Of a DNA stretch of 64,000 bases, positions 11,415-22,369 are shown in pieces. Numbering within the stretch: the first letter of the stretch is position 1; every line of letters begins with the position of its first letter. Position numbers and translations under genes: made by a program. The stretch is from Bactericera cockerelli (Eukaryota > Arthropoda > Insecta > Hemiptera > Triozidae): NCBI GenBank assembly GCA_024516035.1, contig CM044961.1, positions 10,899,211 through 10,963,210 of the forward strand. Direction: 5' to 3'. The notes under the pieces are model-generated. The model saw only the letters and a list, made by a program, of their open reading frames with translations. It was not told the origin of the DNA and searched no databases.

Positions 11415-12235
11415 ACCATATAACAGGACTGAAGTAGAGAACATTTCACCAATCACAGCACTCCATGAAGTTCTCTGATTGGTAAATTTCCATATTCCTT
11501 TTGAGATGTTCTCTGATTGGTAGAATGTCCAATTGTCCATATTCCTTATGAGATGTTCTCTGATTGGTAGAATATCCATATTCCTTTTGAGATGTTCTCT
11601 GATTGGTAGAATGTCCATATTCCTTTTGAGGTGTTCTCTGATTGGTAGAATGTCCATATTCCTTTTGAGATGTTCTCTAATTGGTATAGAATGACCATAT
11701 TCCTTTTGAGGTGTTCTCTGATTGGTAGAATGTCCATATTCCTTATGAGATGTTCTCTGATTGGTAGAATGTCCATATTCCTTATGAGATGTTCTCTGAT
11801 TGGTAGAATGTCCATATTCCTTTTTGAGATGTTCTCTGATTGGTAGAATGTCCATATTCCTTATGAGTGTTCTCTGATTGGTAGAATGTCCATATTCCTT
11901 TTGAAAGATTCTCTGATTGGTAGAATGTTCATATGCCTTATGAGATGTCTCTGATTAGTAGAATATCCATGTGCCCTATGATATTTCCTTAGATTGGTAG
12001 AATGTCCATGTTCCATTAAAAACATTATCTGATTGGTAGGATGTCCAATTTCCATGTCCCTTGTGACACATTTTTTGATTGGTAGAATGTCCATGTAAGA
12101 CAATCTCTGATTGGTAGAATTTTCATGTAAAACAATCTCTGAATGTTAGAATGCCCATGTTCTCTGTGAGATATTCTCAGATAGGTAAAATACTAGAGTA
12201 TTCAAAGGTGTTCATGTGAGAAGCTCTCCGATGGG
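11415..12235. repeat. minisatellite, about 36 bp unit, inverted CCAAT in nearly every unit
   Basis: About twenty units of ctctgattggtagaatgtcc followed by atattccttttgagatgt, decaying toward the right end. Each unit carries ATTGGTAG; on the minus strand this is ACCAATCAG, a strong match to the NF-Y (CCAAT) consensus. The first unit grades from a MITE-like sequence (acaggactgaagt ... accaatcacagc, 11417-11460), which suggests how the array was seeded. The minus-strand peptides with an ILPIREHL motif come from unit lengths near a multiple of three and are not a recognised protein. Confidence 0.9.
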
Positions 12236-12339
12236 CTACAATGAAAACTAAATGTAGAGTTGGTATTTTGTAAGTTTTAAGTAAGTTATCATATTTTTGT
12301 TAATCACTTTTGTGAGATACCACAACTACTCAAACTCGC

Positions 12340-12440
12340 TTTCCTAAATCTACGCTAAAACCGGGACTTGAACCACCGACCTCCAGATACAAGTCCGCCG
12401 CCTTATTGATCAAGCTACTGAGATCAGTACATTTTGTACA
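12340..12440 (-). repeat. SINE I head, minus strand
   Basis: The phrases gggacttgaaccaccgacct and ccgccttattgatcaagc are the reverse of the family head. Confidence 0.65.
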
Positions 12441-12719
12441 ACCCCTGTAATACTTCTACTGCTTATATCATGGCATGTTCAAGAAAGCATATACTGTGCA
12501 AGGGTCAAATGAGACCTCAAAGGGGTAGTTAAGAGTTAATCTCTGTTTTCAGCAAATCTCGCTCGCGATAAAATCTATAAGTTGTCGCCACAATTCCCCA
12601 TTCGTGCAGTAGCAACTACATTAGTAGTAGCTGTAGTATATTAAGTAGCAGTAGCTGGGGTAGTAGACTGGCAGCGGTGGTAGCATTTCTTGAATGTCAA
12701 GGTTCCGAGCTTGTAATTT

Positions 12720-12905
12720 ATTTATTTATTTAGAAACTCTTTATTAGTAGAACATATATATACAGACAAATAATGGTAAAATAAAATATAAAATTGACAA
12801 TATTAATGATAAAAACAAGAAAAAAAAATAAACAAAATATATACATATGTCCTAACTAAAGGGCGGGGATATTGCCTATGGCAATCTCTTCCACCCAACC
12901 CTTAA
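12720..12905 (-). repeat. dispersed repeat E, minus strand
   Basis: T-rich start, then aagggcggggatattgccta and tggcaatctcttccaccc. Confidence 0.7.
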
Positions 12906-12954
12906 TGTAATGATCTTCAGTGCAAGTTTAAATCCACTGAATGGTGATTAGTAG

Positions 12955-13310
12955 TCAGCCTACTTGGCGTAAAGGTTGTGACTACTGCCCGTAGTCCAAA
13001 GATCCTGAGTTCGATCCCCGGTCGGAGCAGATTTTCACACAGAAAAGTATGCTCCCTGCGTACATGTGAGGCTGGCATTTCCGGCCCTACCCAGGCTGGG
13101 TGAGGTTGATGTGGGTAGCTGGTACGATTCCCAGCGCATGGAGGGTAAAACCCCCGTCCTAATCCAGGACGTTCAATAAAATAAAAGCGTTAGAGTTAGG
13201 AAGGGCATCCAGCCGTAAAAACTGTGCCAAAATCAACCAACCTCAACCATGAGGTTGAACAACGTCGACCCTGCTTAAGCGGCATAAGACAGAGTAAAAA
13301 AAGAAGAAGG
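12955..13310 (+). repeat. SINE family C, near full length
   Basis: Plus-strand copy: tRNA-like head (gcgtaaaggttgtgactact, B box GTTCGATCCCC), body (ggctgggtgaggttgatgtg), 3' end (ctgcttaagcggcataagac) and a short A-rich tail. It is the clearest copy in the window for defining the family. Confidence 0.8.
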
Positions 13311-13354
13311 TGATTAGTAGTCTGGTAGTTACTGCCGTGAACTGGTAGTCAATG

Positions 13355-14550
13355 AACGAACTGGAAGAAAGTCATTTTTCTTTTGGAAGAGGAAAAATCT
13401 TCTTCCAGTTTGGTTAACCAAAATGGATTTATAAATTTTTTGCTTCAAGTTCTTTTATAAGTCAAGTCCATTGTTTCTCTTTAAAAGTACCGAAACGCAT
13501 TTTTCTTTCACGAATAGTGGGGAAGCTAAACTGGAAATATTTGAAATAAAATGGAAATATATATTTGGCAATACCGACCTGGAAAAAAACTATTCAAAGG
13601 AAAAAATATTTTTATAACTTTATTAGATTATTCATTATTTATTTGATGGGGAAAAAAACAGAATTACATATTATTTATTATTACTATTATGTGGTCACAA
13701 ACTCAAATTAATGAGGAAAAATTCATGCACTGGGTGGGATTCGAACCAACGGATCGCTACGCTACCTGGAATACCAGACTAGTGCGTTAACCACTATTAC
13801 TCAATACAAAATTCGGATCCGCACAATAGTTATCGTGTTACAAAAAGACCTCATGTCTACCAAGTTGGCAAAGAAAAAAACTTAACACCTCGAGCCAGCG
13901 TCAAAAACACGTGAATGCGCATGTTCAGTTACGCAGGTTCACTCATGTATAATGCCGTATTTTTCTTTCTAACCAAAGTTAACCAAACGGGAATAAAATG
14001 AACCAAACTGGAAGCAAGTCATTTTTCTTTTGGAAGAGGAAAAATTTCCACTTCCAATGTTAACCAAAGTGGAAGTAGAAAATTCTTGCTTCCAGTTCTT
14101 TTATAGGTTAAGTCCATTGTTTATCTTTAAAACTAACCAAACGCATTTTTCTTTCATTTTTCAATGACCTTGGAATAAAATAGAAATATTTGGAAAAAAC
14201 CTAACCAGGAATTTTTTTTTAGTTAGAAAAAAAAATACGACTTAAGATTGTTAAGCAACGAGACTATAGACGTATTTTTCTTTCTAACCAAATTGGATGC
14301 AACTGGAATAAAATGAACCAAACTGAAAGCAAGTCATTTTTTTTTTGGAAGAGAAAATTTTCCTCTTCCTTCTTCCAGTTTGATTAACCAAAATGGAAGT
14401 AGAAAATTCTTGCTTTCAGTTCTTTTATAGGTTAAGTCCATTGCTGTTTATCGCATTTTTCTTTCACGAATGTGTTGAAATTGACCTTGGAATAAAATGG
14501 AAATATTTGTAAATATCGAACCTGGAAAAAAAAATTATCCAAAAGAAAAA
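13355..14550. repeat. three copies of a 250-300 bp repeat around a SINE B insertion
   Basis: Units at about 13355-13610, 13960-14240 and 14270-14550 share aagtcatttttcttttggaa, cttccagttcttttatag and aaacgcatttttctttca in the same order and orientation. The first unit is separated from the others by a minus-strand SINE B (13680-13800). No coding capacity is seen. Confidence 0.7.
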
Positions 14551-14760
14551 TACCCCTTATCAGTCATCACCTGGTTATGATGGGGAACGCAGGCTATTCA
14601 CAAGGGAAATAGTAAGATGAGTGGGGTTGATGCGGGTGGCTGATTCGTGAGTTTTCAGCCAATGGAGGTGAAACAACCCCGTCCAAAGTCTTCTGATGTC
14701 ATGAGAAAAAAAAAAAGATATGCAGGAAAAAAATATTATTATAATTAAACAGTTTATTAT

Positions 14761-15650
14761 ACAGGGTCTTCATAAAGTCTCACCCAGGCCTAGGTTTCTC
14801 GAAAACGACTCAGAATATCAAAAAACGCAAAAACCCGTATTCCTTTATATTTAAGAGGATTAATTTTCAGCCAAAAAAATTTTGCCTACACGGCCCCAGT
14901 CAGGCTGGGCATGGACCAACTTTAAAATCTTAAATAGAATGGTATGTCTTGTGGCATATTGTTTTAAAGGTCTTATTAAGAGAAGTTCATTACAACAAAT
15001 TTAAGTGAGCTACGACTTACCGTTCTTGAGATACAGGGTCGGACGTCCTGCGTAATATCCATATATTTTGACCTATAACTCGTTAACCGTAACTTATGGA
15101 GAAAATTTTTATTGTTAATAATAACTCCTTATGGCAAGAACTTTCGAACAAGTTAAAACTTGATTTGTTTTTTCCTTAAATTTTTTTCGACTGTTCGTCC
15201 GGCTGGCTGACGAAACCGACCAGAACCTAACATCAACAGAGTATGTCGAGTTATAACTTGTTAGAAAGGTCTTGTCATAAGGAGTTATTATTATCATGAA
15301 AAATTTTCTCCATAATTTACGGTTAACGAGTTATAGGTCAAAATATATGGATATTACGCAGGACGTCCGACCCTGCATCTCAAGAACGGTAAGTCGTAGC
15401 ACACTGAAATTTATCGTAATGAACTTCTCTCAATAAGACCTTTAAAACAATATGCCACAAGACATACCATTCTATTTAAGATTTTAAAGTTGGTCCATGC
15501 CCAGCCTGACTGGGGCCGTGTAGGCAAAATTTTTTTGGCTGAAAATCAATCTTCCTAAATATAAACGAATACGGGTTTTTGCGTTTTTTGATATTCTGAG
15601 TCGTTTTTGAGAAACCTAGTCCTGGGTGAGACTTTATGAAGACCCTGTAT
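14761..15650. mobile_element. long-TIR foldback element, Tc1/mariner-like ends
   Basis: The left end tacagggtcttcataaagtc is perfectly inverted at the right end (gactttatgaagaccctgta). The inverted arms run for about 380 bp each, with scattered mismatches, leaving about 100 bp of unique centre (around 15140-15260). Ends starting CAGGGT next to TA, with TA on both sides, fit a Tc1/mariner-type TA target duplication. There is no transposase, so it is non-autonomous. Confidence 0.85.
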
Positions 15651-16060
15651 GTGTATAATAATACATAATTATGTACAATACAAATAATTATTATAACAAT
15701 GAAAAAATGGAAACAATATATAAAATTATACAATAAAAAGGAAAAAGAATAGAAAAATATAGTATATTTAAACATAATTATGAGGACCATACGTGCAAAA
15801 ATGAACATCTCCGGAAATATGAATTTTCAGTATGAAGAAAAACTGATATTATGAAAAGTAAAACAATATAGAAACAAGTATGGATCTGTTCAGATTTGAT
15901 TGATACGGTCATTTTGAAAGCGCAATTACTATGGGATGTGTTCGAGTAAGGTCATTTATTGTTTAATTTTTTAATTCCGCTCAGTATAAACTGTTAGAAT
16001 CAATTCCTAACTCCATTTTTGTATTTTTGGAGATATTCATTTTTGCACGTATGCTCCTCA
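15651..16060. other. AT-rich intergenic DNA
   Basis: Has a direct repeat of the phrase tttttgcacgtatg (one copy on each strand, about 15795 and 16045) that may mark the edges of another small inverted-repeat element. Otherwise nothing recognised. Confidence 0.4.
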
Positions 16061-16127
16061 TATTATGTCCTAACTAAAGGGCGGGGTTATTGCCTATGGC
16101 AATGTCTTCCACCCAACCCTTATTGGA

Positions 16128-16457
16128 CTAATTTAACTCTTCCTTCAAGTGTTTATAGAAAAAGTGATAGTGGAATAGCGCAGAAAGGGCTAACATGATC
16201 CAAAACATTTCTTTACGAACTTTATGCCAATTTAACAGCATTCCGCTCAATCCTCCCCACGGACACAGTACCATACCCATTAGAAGAGTGTTCTCTGAAA
16301 TACGCCATTCCATCTCGTGGTAATAGCCACGGTACTGTCTTTCGCCGTTCCTTTCAGCTCTTTTCTTATCTATGTTATATAGGAAACATACGATGAGAGA
16401 ACCAATCAGCTGGAACTCAAAATACCCTTTACCAGGATTGTCAGGAATGTCAGCCAT
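16128..16457 (-). CDS. DUF1294-family small membrane protein
   Basis: An intronless 109-residue ORF with a true ATG in good context (ATCATGG) and a TAA stop. It fits the DUF1294 pattern: an N-terminal hydrophobic helix running into FLYNIDKKRA (residues about 25-34), the central RISENTLLMG motif (about 52-61), a second hydrophobic segment with a Gly-rich turn (WGGLSGMLLN), the HKVRKEMF motif, and a last hydrophobic helix with a His/Tyr-rich end. The family is known mainly from bacteria and fungi; its function is unknown and it is an inner-membrane protein by topology. A 17-residue insert between the first helix and RISENTLL is unusual. It is flanked by a repeat E fragment (16060-16126) immediately after its stop. 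Horizontal origin is possible but cannot be judged here; a divergent native gene or a TE-captured copy are alternatives. Confidence 0.65.
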   Translation of the reverse strand: MADIPDNPGKGYFEFQLIGSLIVCFLYNIDKKRAERNGERQYRGYYHEMEWRISENTLLMGMVLCPWGGLSGMLLNWHKVRKEMFWIMLALSALFHYHFFYKHLKEELN

Positions 16458-16849
16458 GATTCAGGTTTCACAATAGAAACCCAGGTACAATGTACTATTA
16501 TGTAATGAAAAACAGGACTATTTTACTTCTTGGGCAGTGGGCACTATTGTATATTGGGTAAACATAACTTAACACCAGAACTTTATCTACAAGGGTCCCT
16601 ATCAGTACCTAGGCTTACACAATGGTATTTCCAAGGACGCTAATGATCTTGTGCTACTGATGAGTTTGGATGCGAAAGACTTGGACTGTCCGGTCATGTA
16701 AGACAGCGGATTTCTCAGTGGCACTTAACCCGTGTTAATCAATCACTCCACCAAAGTCCATGCAGTTGACAGCAGCATTTTGAATCTTCATCCACTTGTT
16801 CATCCAATCTGAAAGGGAATGCTAGGTTAGTCACCTTGACCAAGTGGGT

Positions 16850-17035
16850 TGTGCCATTCATCTGTACCACAGTACCAGGGTTCGAACCTAGGCTGGGTAC
16901 ACTGAGAAAAAAAATTATCGAGGACATCCTTGTTAGCTAGTAAGTTATCCTTAAACGAGGATGAATCATCCTTGTTAGCTAGTAAGTTATCCTTAATAAT
17001 GTTATCCTCGAAAAAAAAAAGTTCTCAGTGTAGAA
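16850..17035. mobile_element. small MITE inserted in a SINE head
   Basis: At 16897-17032 the ends tacactgagaa and ttctcagtgta are inverted, followed inward by cgagga/tcctcg. The interior is a direct repeat of catccttgttagctagtaag. The left flank (ggttcgaacctaggctggg) is a tRNA-like B box, so the MITE sits in or next to a SINE. Confidence 0.7.
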
Positions 17036-17159
17036 AATTTGCAACTCTGCACTTTCAATGACTGGATTGTCCGAGTTCCACTCTTACCTCGTGAGGAAAA
17101 CTGAGTAGTTAGTTAGTTACTTGTATGAGTAACGGTCAGTGGTGGTATTATTTACTTAC

Positions 17160-17330
17160 ACTTTTTTTTTACAAAACAATCAACAATAACAATACAAATA
17201 ATAATAAATTAAAGAAAAAAACTTAAAAAAAATATACAAAAATATAAATTTAATATTACAATTGTTTTGTAATCCGGGGCAAAGTAAATGCCTCAGGCAT
17301 TGTCTGCCACTTATCCCCGAGTTCAGAAAT
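17160..17330. repeat. dispersed repeat K
   Basis: A-rich block with acaattgttttgtaatccgg then ggcaaagtaaatgcc. Other copies are at 21415-21570 and 8520-8620. Probably a retroelement 3' end. Confidence 0.55.
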
Positions 17331-17544
17331 TAAAAGGCTCTTCGTTACACCTGTGCTACTCATACAAATTGTGAAGACGCTCTAGGTAATCACAAATACT
17401 TGCTAGAATTTTTCTATACCTTTACAGTCCATTCATGTTTTTGGGCCAGGACCGAAAGCTGTTGAATGTTAGATATGACTGTCCTACAAGGCTATGGTTT
17501 GGCATGAAGGCTGTATCCTAGTTGCGTAAGGAGGCATGGCCCAA

Positions 17545-18127
17545 TAATGAATTTTCCTAACCCTACTCTACACTGGAGGCATTGCCCAATAATGAATTTT
17601 CCTAACCCTACTCTACACTGGAGGCATTGCCCAATAATTAATTTTCCTAACCCTACTCTACACTGCAGGCATTGCCCAATAATTAATTTTCCTAACCCTA
17701 CTCTACACTGGAGGCATTGCCCAATAATTAATTATCCTAACCCTACTCTACACTGGAGGCATTGCCCAATAATTAATTTTCCTAACCCTACTCTACACTG
17801 GAGGCATTGCCCAATAATTAATTTTCCTAACCCTACTCTACACTGGAGGCATTGCCCAATAGTTAATTTTCCTAACCCTACTCTACACTGGAGGCATTGC
17901 CCAATAATTAATTATCCTAACCCTACTCTACACTGGAGGCATTGCCCAATAATTAATTTTCCTAACTCTACTCTACACTGGAGGCATTGCCCAATAATTA
18001 ATTTTCCTAACCCTACTCTACACTGGAGGTATTGCCCAATAATTAATTATCCTAACCCTACTCTACACTGGAGGCATGGCCCAATAATTAATTTTCCTAA
18101 CCCTACTCTACACTGGAGGCATTGCCG
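17545..18127 (+). repeat. 45 bp minisatellite, 13 copies, open in one frame
   Basis: Thirteen units beginning aattaattttcctaacccta and ending with tggaggcattgcccaat, almost identical. Because 45 is a multiple of three and the unit has no stop in one plus frame, a 201-residue reading frame stays open with a 15-residue period containing NFPNPTLHWRHC. There is no recognisable domain, no gene context, and substitutions look neutral, so I record it as a satellite and not as a protein gene. Confidence 0.9.
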
Positions 18128-18279
18128 TACATCGCGGACTTTACGCAAGTAGTAAACACTGGGGGCAAGGACTTCGACTGTTATAGACCTCTCTTTAAAT
18201 AAATGTTCATTAAAAAAAAAGTAAACACCGGGCATGAAAGAGGAGCTTCTGGTTTTAGTTAGGGTAGACATCAGCTAGG

Positions 18280-18480
18280 GACAACTTGGACAACAATTTA
18301 TTTAACAGACCGACAGACACAAAACCAAAGTTGTTCAGGAGGTTATGAAACGTCCAGAAATATGAAAAAAATTAAATCGGAGCAAAAATTTTTTTATACA
18401 AAAACGAACAAAATACGTCCGATTTCTAATATAAGAAATTTCTCGGAAATAATACCATACGTTCTATATTGTAGGATAAG
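18280..18480 (-). repeat. dispersed repeat L (palindromic core)
   Basis: Reverse copy of a family with gaggttatgaaacgtccaga, cgaacaaaatacgtccgatt and the palindromic core ctaatattag. Others: 20380-20560, 23745-23915, 29965-30460 (four in tandem) and 62140-62215. Confidence 0.7.
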
Positions 18481-19024
18481 GAAAATAAAATGCTAGTGCC
18501 CTTGTTCATTAATAAAAATATGAAATTCTACAAATTATACTTTGTTAAAATGTGCCAACAATTATTTGAAAAACTAAAACAGATACTTTTATGAATTCTA
18601 CAAACATCTGCTATTTATATTTACTTATTTACCTGAAATGGAGCTCTACTAACGGCGCAGCATAAGATTTTTTTTTACTTGAAAAAAAGAAGATCGTTTT
18701 GACCAGTCACTTTTTTGTTGTCACAGCGAAAACTTACTTCTTTCACTTAAAACAGGAAAAATAGTAAACCTACCTGCCTTTATGAGTTCACAGATCACAG
18801 ATGTTAGCTCTGAGAATTTAGGAGTGTTGACGGGAATTGTTGTGTAGCAAGTGTGGGGATTCAAGTCGTGTATTCCTCTTATCAGAGTATTGAACGAAAA
18901 AACAATGTTGACTCTGCTTATCGATAGGTAACAGTGATAGCTGATAGCACTGTCGAAGCCTTGAGTGGTGCGCAGCGCAGGGTCAGTTTTCTGTACCCAC
19001 AACTAATACAGAATCACTGTCAGA

Positions 19025-19310
19025 GTCGATGGATTAGCTCAGTGGTTAAGCACTCGCTTGCCATGCGGAAGGTCCCGGGTTCGATCCGCCGTGTCGACAA
19101 AAATTTGTATTCTTAGTTTGGTTACAATTGTTTGTAAGGGATACCTTCCGGTGCGCTCGTGTTGACCCAGCACCTAATTGGGAAGTATTGTGTCACTTCT
19201 CGCCCATCAGAGGGGAGGCATACTACGGGATGGGCAGGCTACAACACAGACCACAAGCGTCCACAGTAGCTCTTGTTTCATGGCTATGAAATAAAAACGG
19301 CTGAGCCAGC
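19025..19310 (+). repeat. SINE family H (tRNA-like head)
   Basis: A very tRNA-like head (gattagctcagtggttaagc, B box GGGTTCGATCC) followed by a body with cgtgttgacccagcacctaa and a tail ending tgtttcatggctatgaaata. Copies are at 22370-22580 and 60000-60200. A tRNA scan would probably hit it; the body and copy number say SINE. Confidence 0.75.
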
Positions 19311-19314
19311 GTCG

Positions 19315-19565
19315 ATGGCATGTTGAATACACCGGTTCCCTTCAGAACACCGAAGTTAAGCGACATCCAGCGAGGTTAAGACTTGGATGGGTGACCATTC
19401 AAATTCTAATTCTCGTGACGCTGGCTTTTCCCGGCCCCACTCAGGCTGGGTGAGGTCAATGTGAGTAGCAGGTTTGTGAGTTTCCTGCGAATGGAGGGTA
19501 AAACCCCCGTCGTGATATGACCATGGCAGTTGAAAGCGACGTCAAACCCCAATTTAAAAAAAAAA
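19315..19565 (+). repeat. 5S-rRNA-derived SINE, best copy
   Basis: The head reads gaatacaccggttcccttca, then caccgaagttaagcgac and gacttggatgggtgacc: all three blocks correspond in order to eukaryotic 5S rRNA with about 15-25% divergence. It then changes to a non-5S body (ggctgggtgaggtcaatgtg) and an oligo-A tail (19555-19575). This is the SINE3-type (5S-headed) architecture. Confidence 0.85.
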
Positions 19566-19599
19566 AAAAAAAAACGTCCAGCGAGGCTAGGGTCTTACA

Positions 19600-19775
19600 T
19601 TGGGTGGAAGAGATTGCCACAGGCAATAACCCCGCCCTTTAGGTAGGACATTAGCTTCATTCTCTGTTTTGTTCTTGTTTCTTTGTTGAATCTATTTATT
19701 TTTTCTTTATAATTTCATTGTATTTTACTGTATATATATTTTGTCTTACCTAAGAAAGCATACTATAATAATAAT
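19600..19775 (+). repeat. dispersed repeat E
   Basis: gggtggaagagattgccaca then ggcaataaccccgccc and a T-rich tail, directly after the oligo-A tail of the 5S SINE. Confidence 0.7.
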
Positions 19776-20133
19776 AATAATACGTCGCTTTCAAATGCAT
19801 GTTCATATTTATGTCCAGGGGGTTTTACCCTCCATTCCCTGAAAACTCACTATCCAGCTACTCAAATTAACCTCACCCAGCCTGAGTGGGTCCACTCAGA
19901 CTTCTTACTTATAGCACAAGTAACTGGCTACACAAGGAGCGTGACGATTTTTCTCCCGTCACGCGTCGCCGTCACGTCGGTCACCAGCTCAGAAAAGCTA
20001 ATGCTGCTTTGTGACTCTGTAAGAGCATTGGCTGCCGACCCGTAGGTTGCGGGTTTGAATCCTGGCCAGTGCGGAATATCGACCGAGATTTTCCGTTTCC
20101 GGTATGGCATGGATGTAAAGTTAGGCGGGTCGT

Positions 20134-21383
20134 ACACTGAAGAAACGCGTTTCACGAAACGCATTTCTTGAAACGTGAAATTTGGATTTCACAAAACCGA
20201 TAGGTTGAAATACACAGAGGCGCGTACACTGGGTTACAAGAAATTACAGTTTCTAGAAATGCATGAAACAAGTTTCGTTGAAACCGAAATATTTGGTTTC
20301 GTGTGATTCAGTTTCGTGTGGTCTCTCGGTGATAAATTAATTAATCAGTATTTAATAGACCGTAGAGGTTATTATTATTTAGTTGTTTTACTTCCGAGAA
20401 ATTTCTAATATTAGAAATCGGAAGTATTGAGTGCGTTTTGGTAAAAAAAAATATTTTTTGGCTCCGATTTCAATTTTTTTCATATTTCTGGACGTTTCAT
20501 AACCTCCTGAGCAAATTTGGTTTTGTGTCCGTCTGTCGGTCCGTCGGTCTGTTAAAACGATTCCTTGTAACGCTCAAATCTCGGTAACTACTCGACGGAT
20601 TTTGGTGAAATTTTGCACACATCTAGGAGACATTCTGTAGATGGTCCCATTTTAAATTCATCGAATTCGTACAAGCGGTTCTGGGTGAAAGAGACCATGC
20701 GCCTGACTACTAACTTTTTACTTAAACTCTTATATCTCATGAACGGTACACCCGATTTTGATGAAATTTTGTATGTATATGCATATTATCATTTTACATC
20801 GGCTATTTATATTTATTTTTTAACTAACTATCATTTGACTCTGATATTTAAGAAAATCCGAAATTTTGGACAAAAAAGTAAAAAAATAAAGACCACAATT
20901 TGCCGATACAGAATTTTTTGTAGAATTTAGAATGTAGAAAAAACGATATTCTACCATATAAAATAAATTCCAAGAAAATCGGTTCAAATCACGAGGAAGT
21001 ACCTATTGTGTCCACAATTGGCAGTGTTTTTTTTCTACTCACAAAAAATGGACTTTCAAGTGAATCTGGTAGAGACTGTAGAAAAGTATCCCTGCCTATA
21101 TAATTAGAAGTTGAAAGAATATTCTAACAGGGATTTTGTCCAATGTAAATGGGAGATGGTGGCGCAAGAAGTGAACAGTAGAGGTTAGTATTTTTCAAAG
21201 GTTTCTTATTTATTTATTTTTCATGTAGGTAGACAGTATCATCTTCATCGGATGACATGACGAACGAAACTGAACTAAAAAAGTTTCACCAATGTGCGCG
21301 GTCTAGTGAAATCCGTTTCGGGAAATTCGTTGCATGAAATGCGTTTCATGAAACGCGTTTCTTCAGTGTACGACCTGCCTTAA
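20134..21383. mobile_element. DNA transposon/MITE, about 1.25 kb, non-coding
   Basis: The left end ggtcgtacactgaagaaacg then cgtttcacgaaacgcatttc is inverted at the right end (gaaatgcgtttcatgaaacg then cgtttcttcagtgtacgacc). The inverted ends span about 50 bp or more. The flanks read gtta left and ttaa right, compatible with a short TTA-like target duplication. The interior holds further aaacg/cgttt inverted motifs (20200-20330) and a repeat L copy (20380-20560), so it is a composite. No transposase seen. Confidence 0.8.
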
Positions 21384-21414
21384 AATGCTCTGAAATAATG
21401 TCAATTTTTTTATT

Positions 21415-21570
21415 TATTTGCACTTATTTTTTTTTTTTGCAAAATAATCAACAATAACAAATTAATAACAATAAATTTAAAAAACTTAGAATTATGTACA
21501 AAAAAAAAGAACATTATTAATTTTTAATTACAATTGTTTTGTAATCCGGGGCGAAGTTAATGCCAAAACG
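21415..21570. repeat. dispersed repeat K
   Basis: Same A-rich block and acaattgttttgtaatccgg as 17160-17330. Confidence 0.55.
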
Positions 21571-21999
21571 GTTCCAGGACACAGTTACCTTTTTTTAAAT
21601 AATAATAAAAAAAAAAAAAAAAAGAGATGGACTTGATTCCCACTGTCCCTGTTTCCTTAGGGAAGGGTGGGGTGGGCGGGACAAGGCAGGGGTGGGGAAA
21701 GGGTATTAAGGACTGGATATCGTTCAAGGTTGAACAGAAACCAACCCTTGCAACTTGAAAGTTTCGCCGCGAGCTAGTTAAAGTTGAACGCGTGATGTTT
21801 GAACTTCGTTTGTATCCGGTGCCGGAGTGTGAGGTGGTGTGTTGGATAAAGTTGTACGCTCATTGAATATTATTGAAATGATTATTATTATTGTTATTAT
21901 GGGGATTTTTGCATGCAGAGGTAGTTGTTCTTCATCTGCGCTCATGTGAGCTAAGTCCAGATTCCTGCCTAGAATCACAGCGACTTTATTATTATAATA

Positions 22000-22175
22000 T
22001 GCTTTATTATGTAAAGACAAAATAATATATTTACAGTACAATACAATGAAATTATAAAAAAAAAAAAAAAAAAAAAAATAGATTGAAGAAAGAAACAAGA
22101 ACAAAAAATGAAGCTAATGTCCTACCTAAAGGGCGGGGTTATTGCCTGTGGCAATCTCTTTCACCCAACCCTTAT
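22000..22175 (-). repeat. dispersed repeat E, minus strand
   Basis: Includes a 24-base oligo-A run and aagggcggggttattgcctg. Confidence 0.7.
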
Positions 22176-22369
22176 ATTATAAACAAACTTCCGTTGTGAT
22201 TAATGACCTAAAGTAGAAAGCGGCGTTGAAGTTTTATTATATAATAATAATAAAAACTGCACCACTTTCATTCTCCCTCGAAAATAATGACGATTTAGGT
22301 TTACGAGTATCACTTCTATTATCTATATTTAGTTACTTAAAAAATCAATACTATACGGAATTTCTTCTA

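Noticed and set aside
19025..19100. A good-looking tRNA gene (TAGCTCAGTGG ... GGTTCGATCC)
   Set aside because: It is the head of a dispersed SINE with a shared body and other copies. The same judgement applies to the heads at 3165, 13020, 24060, 35168, 42630, 49840 and 50825.
20613..20930. 105-residue ORF
   Set aside because: Lies inside the 20134-21383 TIR element in repeat-type sequence; no protein family signature.
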